DNA from: an uncultured Sphingomonas sp.
Lineage (GTDB): Bacteria; Pseudomonadota; Alphaproteobacteria; Sphingomonadales; Sphingomonadaceae
NCBI RefSeq assembly: GCF_937871615.1
Contig: NZ_CALMPA010000013.1
Coordinates: 53,407 to 117,406, forward strand
Direction of reading: 5' to 3'
Length of the DNA stretch: 64,000 nt
The notes under the pieces were generated by a model, which was given only the letters and a program-made list of their open reading frames with translations, searched no databases and was not told the DNA's origin. This document shows positions 39,369 through 47,530 of the stretch, piece after piece (position 1 is the stretch's first letter; each line of letters starts with the position of its first letter). The translations under genes were made by a program, and so were the position numbers.

Positions 39369-40703
39369 TCAGGCACCTTGCGCCAGCGTGGCGTCCTGAT
39401 CGCCGCGCGACCAGCGGAACAGCCGGCGGCGTGGCGTTGGCTGCGGGGCGGGCGCCATCACACCGATGACGGGGATGCCGTCGATGGCGAGATCCTCGGG
39501 GCCACGCACGCGGCGCGCCAGCAGCTCGACCAGCAGCGACAGCAACAGGCCGAACAGCAGGCCCAGGATCAGCGACCCCGCGATCACCAGCGGCCAGCGC
39601 GGGAAGGACGGGGAGGTCGGCTCGGTCGCATTGCCCAGCAGCGTGAGGCCGGTGATGGTGGATTCGCTACGCTGCTGCTCGTCCGCCGCCTTCTGCAGCG
39701 TCTTCTGATATTGATCGCGCAGCACCGCGACATCAGCGGCGAGCTGCTGCGCCTCGGCGACCTTGCCGCGCTGCGCGAGCACCTTTTGCTGCTGTGCCGA
39801 ATAAAGGCTCGCGATCGACGGGCCGGCGGCACCGCGCGTCACCGTCGGGCTGGAGGTGCGCGCCACCTGGGCGAGCGCATCGCGCTGCTTCTTCAGCGCG
39901 ATCAGATCGGGGTTGTTCGGCCCAAGCACCTTTTCGGCGTTTGAGATCGACGCATCGACCTGCTCAAGCTGCGCCTGCGCGGGCGAAATGCCAGGGTTGA
40001 ACGACATCTGCGCGGCGCTGGTGACGGGCTGGGCAGCGGCCAGGGCATTGAGCTTGGCGGTATCCGCGTCGACATTATTGTCCTGAAGGATGATTCCGTT
40101 GGCCTTTTCGAAATCGCTCTTCTTCTTCTCGGCGGCGTTGAGATCGGCGCGCACGCGATCGGCCTGCTTGCGGAACCAGGCGGCGTTCTCCATCGCATCG
40201 TCGCGGCGCAGTGCCAGCGTTTCGGCGACATAGGCGGTGCGCAGGGCATCGGCCACACGCGCGGCATTCGCCGGGCTGTCGCTGGTGAACTGGATCTCCA
40301 TGATATTGGAGCCGTCGATCAGATCCGCGTGCGTATTGTCGGAGATGCGCTGCGCCAGCCACCGCCGGAAATCGCGCTTGTCGTTGCTCGATCGCTCGGC
40401 ATAGGCCGCCGCCAATTGCGGCGATGAGGTCCAGCCGAGATCGTCGACCACCTTGCCGGTGATCCGATAGTCCTTGATGAGTTCGGTCTGCGTCTGGACA
40501 TAGGCGCGCGCGAAATTCGATCCGATCATCTCGCCGGTGACGGGATCGGGCTTCACCAGATCGAGGATGAGCCGCGAATTCCCCTCGTAACGCGGGGGAA
40601 GCAGGCTCGCCACGAACATCGCGCCGAGGAAGCAGGCGAGCGTCGTCAGGATGGTGATCCATCGGCGCACCCACAGGATACGAAAGAATTGTACGAAACT
40701 CAT
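39369..40703 (-). CDS. GumC/Wzz-type polysaccharide co-polymerase
   Basis: 444 residues. An N-terminal membrane segment (about 15-35) is followed by the Wzz domain (PPRYEGNSRLILD), a long coiled-coil region (about 165-350, including AEKKKSDFEKANG) and a second membrane segment (about 370-395) behind TEPTSPSFPRWPLVIAG, the proline-rich motif of co-polymerases. It sets polymer length in the periplasm and couples to the Wza-like exporter. The partner ATPase is a separate gene just downstream, as in GelC/GelE of sphingan producers. It ends in a basic cytoplasmic tail. Confidence 0.92.
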   Translation of the reverse strand: MSFVQFFRILWVRRWITILTTLACFLGAMFVASLLPPRYEGNSRLILDLVKPDPVTGEMIGSNFARAYVQTQTELIKDYRITGKVVDDLGWTSSPQLAAAYAERSSNDKRDFRRWLAQRISDNTHADLIDGSNIMEIQFTSDSPANAARVADALRTAYVAETLALRRDDAMENAAWFRKQADRVRADLNAAEKKKSDFEKANGIILQDNNVDADTAKLNALAAAQPVTSAAQMSFNPGISPAQAQLEQVDASISNAEKVLGPNNPDLIALKKQRDALAQVARTSSPTVTRGAAGPSIASLYSAQQQKVLAQRGKVAEAQQLAADVAVLRDQYQKTLQKAADEQQRSESTITGLTLLGNATEPTSPSFPRWPLVIAGSLILGLLFGLLLSLLVELLARRVRGPEDLAIDGIPVIGVMAPAPQPTPRRRLFRWSRGDQDATLAQGA

Positions 40704-40728
40704 AACCAGCGCTCCCTCGGCGGCCTTC

Positions 40729-41592
40729 TCAGAAGAAGCGTTCGCCGATGACGATCGTGTCGCCGTTTTTCACCATGTCGGAAAGGTCCATGTGGTTGAC
40801 CTCTTTCCCGTCGCGGAACAGCTTGATCTTCTTTTCCGATCCGCGCGGAGTGAGCCCGCCGCTGCGCGCGATCGCCTTGCGCAGCGACATGCCGCGATCA
40901 ATGCGATACGAGCCGGGCTGCGCGATCTGGCCGTAGATGTAATAGGTCGGCGCGGTTGCCACGAAGATCTTGTCGCCGGGCTCGACGAAAATATCCTTGT
41001 CGGGGCCGCCGCTGGCGATCTCGTTCATCTCGAACGAATATTCCTGGCCCGAGGCGCGGCGGACCTGGATATCGTCGGCGGCGGTCGGGCGCAGCCCGCC
41101 GACGCGCGCGATGATTTCCGACAGGCGATAGGCGCGATCCACCGGCACCAGCCCCGGCGTGCCCACCTCGCCCAGCACCGTCACATAGCGCGCGGTATAG
41201 CTGGCGACGATCACGCTGACCACGGGATCGGTGTAGAACCCGCCCTGCTGGAGCCGCCGACGCACCTCCTCTCGCAACTGGAGCACCGTCTTGCCCTCGG
41301 CAGGGATTGATTTGATATAGGGTAGCTGGATCGTGCCATCCACCTGGACCTGCACGCGCGACTTGAATTCCTCGCGCCCCAGCACCGAGACTTCCACCAC
41401 GTCGCCCACGCCCAGGACATAGCCGTCGGCAAGGCTGTTCTGCTGCTTGTCGGCGGCGGCGGGCGCGGCGGCGGTCGCCGCTGGCGGCGGCGGGGGCGGC
41501 GCCTTCTGCGCGAGCGCGACGCCGGGGCCGATCGCCAGCCAGGCGATTAGGATCAGGGAGAGATGGCGGAGGAGGCGGCGTATCTGCGGCAT
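40729..41592 (-). CDS. Wza-like polysaccharide export protein (OPX)
   Basis: 287 residues with a signal peptide (LSLILIAWLAIGPGVALAQ), an Ala/Pro linker, then the Poly_export domain from about 52 (DGYVLGVGDVVEVSVLGREEFKSRVQVQVDGTIQLPYI) and SLBB-type repeats (VTVLGEVGTPGLVPVD, YIYGQIAQPGSYRID). No lipobox cysteine is present after the signal peptide, so it is not a lipoprotein like E. coli Wza. It forms the periplasmic/outer-membrane part of the export channel. Downstream of the barrel protein gene by 19 bp in the same operon. Confidence 0.93.
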   Translation of the reverse strand: MPQIRRLLRHLSLILIAWLAIGPGVALAQKAPPPPPPAATAAAPAAADKQQNSLADGYVLGVGDVVEVSVLGREEFKSRVQVQVDGTIQLPYIKSIPAEGKTVLQLREEVRRRLQQGGFYTDPVVSVIVASYTARYVTVLGEVGTPGLVPVDRAYRLSEIIARVGGLRPTAADDIQVRRASGQEYSFEMNEIASGGPDKDIFVEPGDKIFVATAPTYYIYGQIAQPGSYRIDRGMSLRKAIARSGGLTPRGSEKKIKLFRDGKEVNHMDLSDMVKNGDTIVIGERFF

Positions 41593-41611
41593 GGTCTTGC
41601 GTTTTCTCGGA

Positions 41612-42856
41612 TCAGAGTGCGATTGAAGTGCGGAGCCCGATGAAATAGCTGTGATAGTTATAAATTGTGTTATTGGTCTCGCGGTCCTGATAGCCGCCGT
41701 ATAGCGTATAGGTGAGCCGCTGCGACGGAATGAAGCTCAGCGACGCGGTAAGCCGGTGGTTGAGCGAGTTGGCCAGTACCGGGCCGAACACGCCACCCGA
41801 TCCGTTATAGCGCACCTTGTCGATCGAGCCGCTGACGTTGGCCTTCAGCCGGTCGCTGAACGCATAGTCGGCACCCAGCGAATAGCTGCGGTTGACCTGA
41901 TAGAGCGAATCGGTGCCAAGCGAGGGCGAGATGTCGCGCGATGTGTTCGCGTTCACGCGAAGATCGGGGCTGGGCGACATCGCCAGCCCGACATTCCATC
42001 CGAAGCCGTTGAAATCCCGCGCCGCGGAGCCGCTGTCCGGGCGCACCATCACATAGGAGACGCCCGCCGATCCGGTCAGCGTCGACCCGATCGAACGCTG
42101 CGCGTTGAGCGCGACGCGTCTGGTGGAAAAGTCGCCGGGGCCGAATATCGCCGGGCGATCCGGATAGGATGTGTCCTGCTTCGTCACGCGCAGCGCAAGC
42201 TCGCCATAGATCGGATCGCCATAAGCGACGCCCGCGCCATAGGTGTTCGAGCGATAGTTTGAGATGCGACGCAGCGGCTCGCTGTTGTTGCCGGCGGTAT
42301 GGGCCGCGGTGATAAGCGGTCGCAGCCCGTAACTGTCACCGCATTGCACTTCGCCGGCGTAGCTCTGCGTGGTCTGGGTGTTGCGGACGCTGCGCCTGCC
42401 GGGGATGTCGATCGGGACGATATCGCCAAGGTCGCTTTGCGCCCGCGAGATGCTTGGCTGCAGATTGATGACGCACGGGCCGCCGACCAGCGCGAGATCG
42501 GCGTCGAAGCCGAGTCGCTCGCGGTTCAGCTCCTTGTTGCGGCGATAGAAATCATAACCGCCACTGGCATTGAGCGTCAGCGAGTTGCGGCCAAGCGTCT
42601 TGCTGATCGACACGCTGAGGCTGGGGGTGGCGCGTTCGTCGGATTGCCGCCCGTTGGCGAGAATCAGCCCGGCGGAGCGCGCGGCGTTGCTGTCGTAGCT
42701 GACATCCAGCCCCGCGTTGACGTGGATTCCCTCCTGCGCCGGGTCCACGGCTTGCGCTGCGGCGCCGCTGGCGGCGATCAGCGCCGTCGCCGCACCCAGC
42801 ACGGCGGCGCCTGCGCGGATTCCGCGCGCGTGCGGGGTGCGAACGACGGCCCTCAT
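41612..42856 (-). CDS. epsL: outer-membrane beta-barrel EPS protein (EpsL-like)
   Basis: 414 residues. After a signal peptide (about 15-35, ends GAAAQAVDP) the chain alternates amphipathic strands (GLDVSYDSNAARS, SLTLNASGGYDFYRR, RVALNAQRS, RLTYTLYGGYQDRET) and ends in SIAL, a barrel-like C-terminus. Proteins of this kind (EpsL, putative exopolysaccharide secretion barrel) sit between epsD and the exporter in exosortase-type EPS operons. Probably forms the outer-membrane exit pore or supports the OPX protein. The gene symbol is by analogy. Confidence 0.8.
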   Translation of the reverse strand: MRAVVRTPHARGIRAGAAVLGAATALIAASGAAAQAVDPAQEGIHVNAGLDVSYDSNAARSAGLILANGRQSDERATPSLSVSISKTLGRNSLTLNASGGYDFYRRNKELNRERLGFDADLALVGGPCVINLQPSISRAQSDLGDIVPIDIPGRRSVRNTQTTQSYAGEVQCGDSYGLRPLITAAHTAGNNSEPLRRISNYRSNTYGAGVAYGDPIYGELALRVTKQDTSYPDRPAIFGPGDFSTRRVALNAQRSIGSTLTGSAGVSYVMVRPDSGSAARDFNGFGWNVGLAMSPSPDLRVNANTSRDISPSLGTDSLYQVNRSYSLGADYAFSDRLKANVSGSIDKVRYNGSGGVFGPVLANSLNHRLTASLSFIPSQRLTYTLYGGYQDRETNNTIYNYHSYFIGLRTSIAL

Positions 42857-42858
42857 GC

Positions 42859-43746
42859 TCAGTTCGCCTTGGCTGGCGCCGGTGCGGCGCCCGCCTTCGC
42901 GGCGGCGGGCGCCGCCTGCGGCTTGTATTGCGGATTGATGTTCACCTTCGCCTCGCCCTGCTTGATGATCTGGGCGAATTGCTCGCGCACGATGTTCTGC
43001 GCGCGCTGGTTGGTGAGGATCTGGGTGGCGATCTGGTTCGCCTCGTTGCCCGAGAAGGGCTGCGACTGGCGTTCGCGAATGCGCGCCACCATCACCCCGC
43101 CGTTGTTCGGCAGAATGAACACGTCGTTGATCTTCAGATCGGCGATCTGCTTGGCGGCTTCCGGCGGGATGGTCATCGGGTCGATCACCGCCGCGCTGCG
43201 GCGATATTCGATGTTGTTCTTGTCGAGCAGCGCGGTGATTTCTTCCATCGTCTTGAGCGGGCCGAGTTGCTGGACAAGCTCGGGCTTGACCGGGCCGACG
43301 ATGACCTGATCGACCGAGACGAGCTGGCGCTGGGCAAATGCCTGCGGATTATCGCGGACATAAGCGGCGGCCTCGTCCGGCGACACCTTCGGCAGGTTGG
43401 CGCGCACGCTTTGTTCCAGAAGCTGGATCAGCGCCATATCGCGCGCCTTCTGGAGGAGGATCGCCGCCGCGGGCGTCTTGTCCAGCCCGCGCTCCACCGC
43501 CGCGTCGGCGAGTATCTTGCGGTTGACGATCGACTGAAGCGCCGCCGGCTGCGCGCGTTCGCTGGCGCTCGGATCGCCCGCGAGCGGGCCGAGTTCGAGC
43601 CGCACTTCGGAGGCGGTGATTTCCTTGCCGTCCACCGTCGCCGCGACCTGGCCGGTCGGCGGGGCGCCGTTGGCCGCTCCCTTGCCGCAACCCGCGAGCG
43701 CCGCGCAGGCGAACAACACGGTGATAGAGCCGCTTTTCTTCAGCAT
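42859..43746 (-). CDS. epsD: EpsD family peptidyl-prolyl cis-trans isomerase lipoprotein
   Basis: 295 residues. The lipobox LAGC ends the signal peptide at about Cys20. A SurA/PpiC-like fold follows: an N-terminal helical chaperone part (DGKEITASEVRLELGPL, QSIVNRKILADAAVERGLDKTP) and a parvulin-like domain (VDQVIVGP, ITALLDKNNIEYRR, INDVFILPNNGGVMVARIRER), then an Ala/Pro tail. EpsD is encoded first in exosortase-linked EPS operons and probably folds the outer-membrane components. It starts at ATG 43746, 212 bp from the divergent glycosyltransferase gene. Confidence 0.9.
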   Translation of the reverse strand: MLKKSGSITVLFACAALAGCGKGAANGAPPTGQVAATVDGKEITASEVRLELGPLAGDPSASERAQPAALQSIVNRKILADAAVERGLDKTPAAAILLQKARDMALIQLLEQSVRANLPKVSPDEAAAYVRDNPQAFAQRQLVSVDQVIVGPVKPELVQQLGPLKTMEEITALLDKNNIEYRRSAAVIDPMTIPPEAAKQIADLKINDVFILPNNGGVMVARIRERQSQPFSGNEANQIATQILTNQRAQNIVREQFAQIIKQGEAKVNINPQYKPQAAPAAAKAGAAPAPAKAN

Positions 43747-43958
43747 GTCTCTTTTATTCCCCCAAAATGACGCGAGCGTTGTGGTTTATAGCCGTAATTC
43801 TATGGTGATGATAGGACTTGGAAGTTGATACTTGATGAAACTTCCCGCCAGCGGCAGGCCGTCGCCACGCTCGCCGGTCCCGGCGCGGTACGTAGCGGGG
43901 GCGGACGCCTGAACAAAGCGCTCGACCGACACCGCCCGGCTTGGCTATCGCTTCCCGC
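43747..43958. promoter_or_regulatory. AT-richer divergent promoter region with 7-bp inverted repeat
   Basis: The gap between the epsD operon (minus) and the glycosyltransferase operon (plus) is clearly richer in A/T at 43770-43845 than its surroundings. It contains GGAAGTT (43820-43826) and AACTTCC (43839-43845), perfect inverted repeats 12 bases apart, a plausible operator. Promoter hexamers were not assigned with confidence. Confidence 0.5.
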
Positions 43959-44900
43959 ATGAGCATGGCGCCGCCTTCCGAACCTGTGCCCGAGGTGACG
44001 GTGATTGTCGTCAGCTACAACACGCGTGAGTTGACGTTGCGCGCGGTGGAGACGCTGCTCGCCAATGCCGGCCCGGTCGCGATGCGCGTGGTGGTGTTCG
44101 ACAACGCTTCGGCCGATGGCAGCGCGGAAGCGGTGGCGGCGGCGTTTCCCGGCATCGAAACGATCGCCCACCCGGAAAATATCGGCTTCGCGCGCGCCAA
44201 CAATCTCGTCGCGCAAACCGTGACGACGCCGTGGCTGTGCCTGCTGAACCCGGATACCGAGACCCACCCGCACGCCATCGCCAACCTGCTCGCCTTCGCC
44301 AAGGCCCGCCCGCAGGCCGGCGTCACCGGCGGGCGCACGGTGTTCCCGGATGGCTCGCTCAACCCCGCCTCGTGCTGGCGGCGGATCACGCCGTGGAGCC
44401 TGTTCACCCAGACGACGGGGCTGGCGCGCGCCTTCCCGCGCTCCTCGCTGTTCAATCCGGAGGCGATGGGCGGCTGGCGGCGCGATAGCGTGCGCGAGGT
44501 GGATATCGTCGTCGGGTGCTTCCTGATGATCTCCACCGCGCTGTGGCGCGAACTGGGCGGATTCAACCGGCGCTATTTCATGTACGGCGAGGATGCCGAT
44601 CTGTGCCTGCGCGCCCGCGCGCTCGGCTATCGCCCGATGATAACGCCCGATGCGCAGATCATGCACCTCGTCGGCGCATCCACCCGCAAGCGCGGGGACA
44701 AGATCGTCGCGGTGATGCGCGCCAAGGCGACGCTGGTGCGCGATCACTGGCCGGCATGGCTCGCGCCGCTGGGCATCGCGCAATTGTGGCTGTGGGGGCT
44801 GGCACGGCGCATCGGCGCCGGGCTTTCGCGCGATCCCGACGAGCGCGCGCGGCTGATGCAGATCTGGCGGAATCGGCGCGACTGGCTCGCCGGTTACTGA
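43959..44900 (+). CDS. glycosyltransferase family 2 (WbbL-like)
   Basis: 313 residues from ATG 43959; TTG 43941 is an alternative. The GT-A fold begins VTVIVVSYNTRELTLRAVETLL, with the DxD-equivalent LLNPDTETHP, a GWRRDSVREVDIVVGCFLMIS acceptor-site segment and MYGEDADLCLRARALG, the classic rhamnosyl-type GT2 pattern (dTDP-rhamnosyltransferases such as WbbL). A C-terminal amphipathic helix follows. It leads a plus-strand run of three transferases. The donor sugar is an inference from family resemblance. Confidence 0.9.
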   Translation: MSMAPPSEPVPEVTVIVVSYNTRELTLRAVETLLANAGPVAMRVVVFDNASADGSAEAVAAAFPGIETIAHPENIGFARANNLVAQTVTTPWLCLLNPDTETHPHAIANLLAFAKARPQAGVTGGRTVFPDGSLNPASCWRRITPWSLFTQTTGLARAFPRSSLFNPEAMGGWRRDSVREVDIVVGCFLMISTALWRELGGFNRRYFMYGEDADLCLRARALGYRPMITPDAQIMHLVGASTRKRGDKIVAVMRAKATLVRDHWPAWLAPLGIAQLWLWGLARRIGAGLSRDPDERARLMQIWRNRRDWLAGY

Positions 44901-44912
44901 CGGGGGGACGCG

Positions 44913-46061
44913 ATGCCCCCCCTCATCGTGCATGTCAGCGCGGATTATCCCGATGCCGCGCAGCCGGTAAAGACGCGGGTGATCGCGGCGCTGGTGGAGG
45001 GGACGGCGCGGGATTTCACGCACCGCGTCTATTCGCTCAATCGCATCGCCGCGCCGCGCGGGTGGCGCAGGCCGGGGCTGGTGGAGCCGGTGGCGGATGA
45101 CGGCACGGTGGCGAGCTGGCGCTATGTCGCCCCCGCGCGCGGGTTGTTCCTCGCCGCCGCGATGGAACGCGTGGCCGATGCGATCCTCGCCGATCTGCGC
45201 GGGCGCGGCATCGCGCCCGCAGCGATCCACGCGCACAAGCTGAGCGTGGAGGGGCTCGCCGCACGGCGCGTCGCGGAGCGGCTCGGCATACCTTTTCTGC
45301 TGACATTGCAGGGCAATAGCGATCAGAAGATCGTCCGCATCCGGCGCGATCTTCATGCGGCCTATCGCCGGTTGTGGCATGATGCGGCGGCGGTGATCGC
45401 GTTCGCGCCGTGGATCGCGCGCTGGTGCGCGCGGCGATTCGGCGCGCGCGCCGGGCCGGTGATCGACCTGCCGTGCATCCCCGCGAGCGAAGCGGTGATC
45501 GCGCCGCGCGCGACGCGGGCGGCGATCGGTACCGCCTTTCACCTCATGCACTGGCGCAACAAGAATATCGCCACGCTGGCGCGTGCGACCGCGCTATCAC
45601 GGGGAGGCGCGCTGGAGATCGCCGGCGGTGGCGACGCGGCGAGCGCGGCGGCGGTGGATCGCGCGCTTGCTCATGCGGGGGTGAGCGGGATCGCGCGGCG
45701 CATCGGGGCGCTCACGCCCGCCGATCTCCAGCGATGGATGAACAGTTGCGCGGTTTTCGCGCTGCCCTCGCGCCGGGAAAGCTTCGGGCTGGTGTTCATC
45801 GAGGCGCTGTTCGCCGGATGCCCGATCGTCTATCCGCGCGGCGCGGCGGTGGACGGCTGGTTCGACGATTGCCCGTTCGCGATCGGCGTCGACGCGCGCG
45901 ATCCCCGCGCGGTGGCGCGGGGGATGGACATGCTGATCGTGGAGAATGACGTGCGCAAACAGGCGCTCGCCGAGTGGCAGCAAAGCGGCGCGGCGGCGCG
46001 ATTCGGTCGCGATGCGATCCTCGCGGGCTATCGCGACGCGCTGATGCGGGTGGTGCGATGA
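44913..46061 (+). CDS. glycosyltransferase family 4
   Basis: 382 residues, GT-B fold. The N-terminal domain contains IHAHKLSVEGLAARRVAERLGIPFLLTLQGNSDQK; the C-terminal donor domain has LTPADLQRWMNSCAVFALPSRRESFGLVFIEALFAGCPIVYPRG with the E(x7)E-type signature (about 285-315). It adds a sugar to the lipid-linked repeat unit; the donor is unknown. It follows the GT2 gene by 12 bp and overlaps the next gene by four bases (ATGA). Confidence 0.9.
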   Translation: MPPLIVHVSADYPDAAQPVKTRVIAALVEGTARDFTHRVYSLNRIAAPRGWRRPGLVEPVADDGTVASWRYVAPARGLFLAAAMERVADAILADLRGRGIAPAAIHAHKLSVEGLAARRVAERLGIPFLLTLQGNSDQKIVRIRRDLHAAYRRLWHDAAAVIAFAPWIARWCARRFGARAGPVIDLPCIPASEAVIAPRATRAAIGTAFHLMHWRNKNIATLARATALSRGGALEIAGGGDAASAAAVDRALAHAGVSGIARRIGALTPADLQRWMNSCAVFALPSRRESFGLVFIEALFAGCPIVYPRGAAVDGWFDDCPFAIGVDARDPRAVARGMDMLIVENDVRKQALAEWQQSGAAARFGRDAILAGYRDALMRVVR

Positions 46062-47074
46062 GCGGCGGGGCCGATCCCCGCCTGCCGACGATCTGCCTCG
46101 CCGCATCGGGGGGCGGGCATGTCCGCCAGATCCTCGACTTGAAGCCGGTGTGGGAGAAATATCCGCGCTTCTTCGTGACCGAGGATACCGCGCTCGGCCG
46201 CTCGATCGCCGAGGAGGAGGAAACGCATTTCGTCCCGCATTTCGCGATCGGGCAGGCGCGGCTCGGGCGCCCGTGGACGATGATCGCCGAGGCGTGGCGC
46301 AGCGTGTTTCGCTCATGGCGGATCATCGCGCGGCGGCGCCCGGACCTGTTCATCACCACCGGCGCCGGTTCGCAATTGTTCGTCATGCTGTTCGCCCGGC
46401 TCACCGGCGCGCATGTGATCCTGATTGATTCGTTCGCGCGCTTCACCCGCCCGTCGGGCTTCGCGCGGCTGGCGGGGTGGATCGCGCATGTGCGAATCGC
46501 GCAATCGGCGGAAAGCGCGGCGCAGTGGCGCGGCGCGCTGGTGTTCGATCCGTTCCGCACGCTCGATGGCCCGCCGCCGGAGAAAGAGCCGTTGCTGTTC
46601 GCGACGGTCGGCGCGACGCTGCCGTTCGACCGGCTGGTGCGGCTGGTCGAGGAGGCGCACGCCGCCGGCGAGATTCCGCAGCGCATCGTGCTCCAGCGCG
46701 GGGTTGGCGGGCAGCAGCCGGCAACGCTCGCTTCGGTCGAAACGCTGCCGTTCGGCGAGGTGCGCGAGCTGCTCGAACGTGCCGATATCGTGGTGTGCCA
46801 TGGCGGCACCGGCTCGCTGATTACCGCGCTCCGCGCGCATTGCCGGGTGATCGCGGTGCCGCGGCTGTTCGCGCTTGGCGAACATTATGACGATCATCAG
46901 GCCGAAATCACCGCCGCTTTCGCCGAACGCGGGCTGATCGAGGTGGTGGGCGCCGACGAGCCGCTCGGCCCCGCGCTCGATCGCGCGCGCCGCCGCCAGC
47001 CGGTGGCGGCGACCACCGATCCATCGGCGCTGATCGCCTATCTCGATGGGGTGGCGGCGGGAATGATCCGCTGA
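46058..47074 (+). CDS. Alg14-Alg13-like fused glycosyltransferase (GelK/SpsK-type)
   Basis: 338 residues. The N-terminal half is Alg14/PssD-like (ICLAASGGGHVRQILDL; PDLFITTGAGSQLFVMLFARLTGAHVILIDSFARF), giving membrane binding and acceptor recognition. The C-terminal half is Alg13/GT28-like (LLFATVGATLPFDRLVRLVEE; ADIVVCHGGTGSLITALRAHCRVIAVPR). In sphingan producers the protein of this architecture (GelK/SpsK) is the beta-1,4-glucuronosyltransferase; rhizobia have it as separate PssD and PssE. A UDP-glucuronate donor is inferred from that similarity. Start ATG 46058, coupled to the GT4 gene. Confidence 0.85.
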   Translation: MSGGADPRLPTICLAASGGGHVRQILDLKPVWEKYPRFFVTEDTALGRSIAEEEETHFVPHFAIGQARLGRPWTMIAEAWRSVFRSWRIIARRRPDLFITTGAGSQLFVMLFARLTGAHVILIDSFARFTRPSGFARLAGWIAHVRIAQSAESAAQWRGALVFDPFRTLDGPPPEKEPLLFATVGATLPFDRLVRLVEEAHAAGEIPQRIVLQRGVGGQQPATLASVETLPFGEVRELLERADIVVCHGGTGSLITALRAHCRVIAVPRLFALGEHYDDHQAEITAAFAERGLIEVVGADEPLGPALDRARRRQPVAATTDPSALIAYLDGVAAGMIR

Positions 47075-47211
47075 TTGTCCACGCGCCGGCTTGCATGGAC
47101 GCCGTTAACGGGCCATTTCCTCAATCCGGGTAAGACGGGGGCGATTGCTACAACACGTCAGACGGGTAACCCACCATGTCGATTGTCGATTCGCGTAACC
47201 AGAGGTGACAG

Positions 47212-47451
47212 ATGGAAACCCCGTTCGATTGGTTGACGCTGATGGTGTTCACCGGGCTGGTGGTGCTGCTGCTGCAGCGTTCGGCTGCGGAAAATCCCGT
47301 CGACAAGCTGTGGCAATATGCGCCGCCGGCGATCGGCTGCGCGATCGTCAACTATCTCGGCAACGAGGGATATGTGGCGATCGCGATCATCGGGCTGGTC
47401 GCGGTGATCGCCTATATCTATTACGTGCTGCGGCCGAAGATCAGCTTCTGA
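47212..47451 (+). CDS. small two-helix membrane protein, XrtV accessory-like
   Basis: 79 residues with two hydrophobic segments (WLTLMVFTGLVVLLLQ and YVAIAIIGLVAVIAYIYYV) separated by a short loop (NPVDKLWQYAPPAIGC). It ends in a basic LRPKISF. It resembles the ~80-residue protein annotated as the XrtV sorting-system accessory protein in sphingomonads. This is recognition from memory and untested here. AGAGGTGAC precedes ATG 47212. Role unknown; it lies 10 kb from the exosortase but within the same EPS locus and just before a AAA-type ATPase. Confidence 0.7.
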   Translation: METPFDWLTLMVFTGLVVLLLQRSAAENPVDKLWQYAPPAIGCAIVNYLGNEGYVAIAIIGLVAVIAYIYYVLRPKISF

Positions 47452-47530
47452 TCCCGGCCCTGGCGCTAGGCGCCGCCCCTCGCGCCGCGGATCGCTCCAC
47501 GGCCCTGTTCCCGCCATTCCGGAGCGCGTG

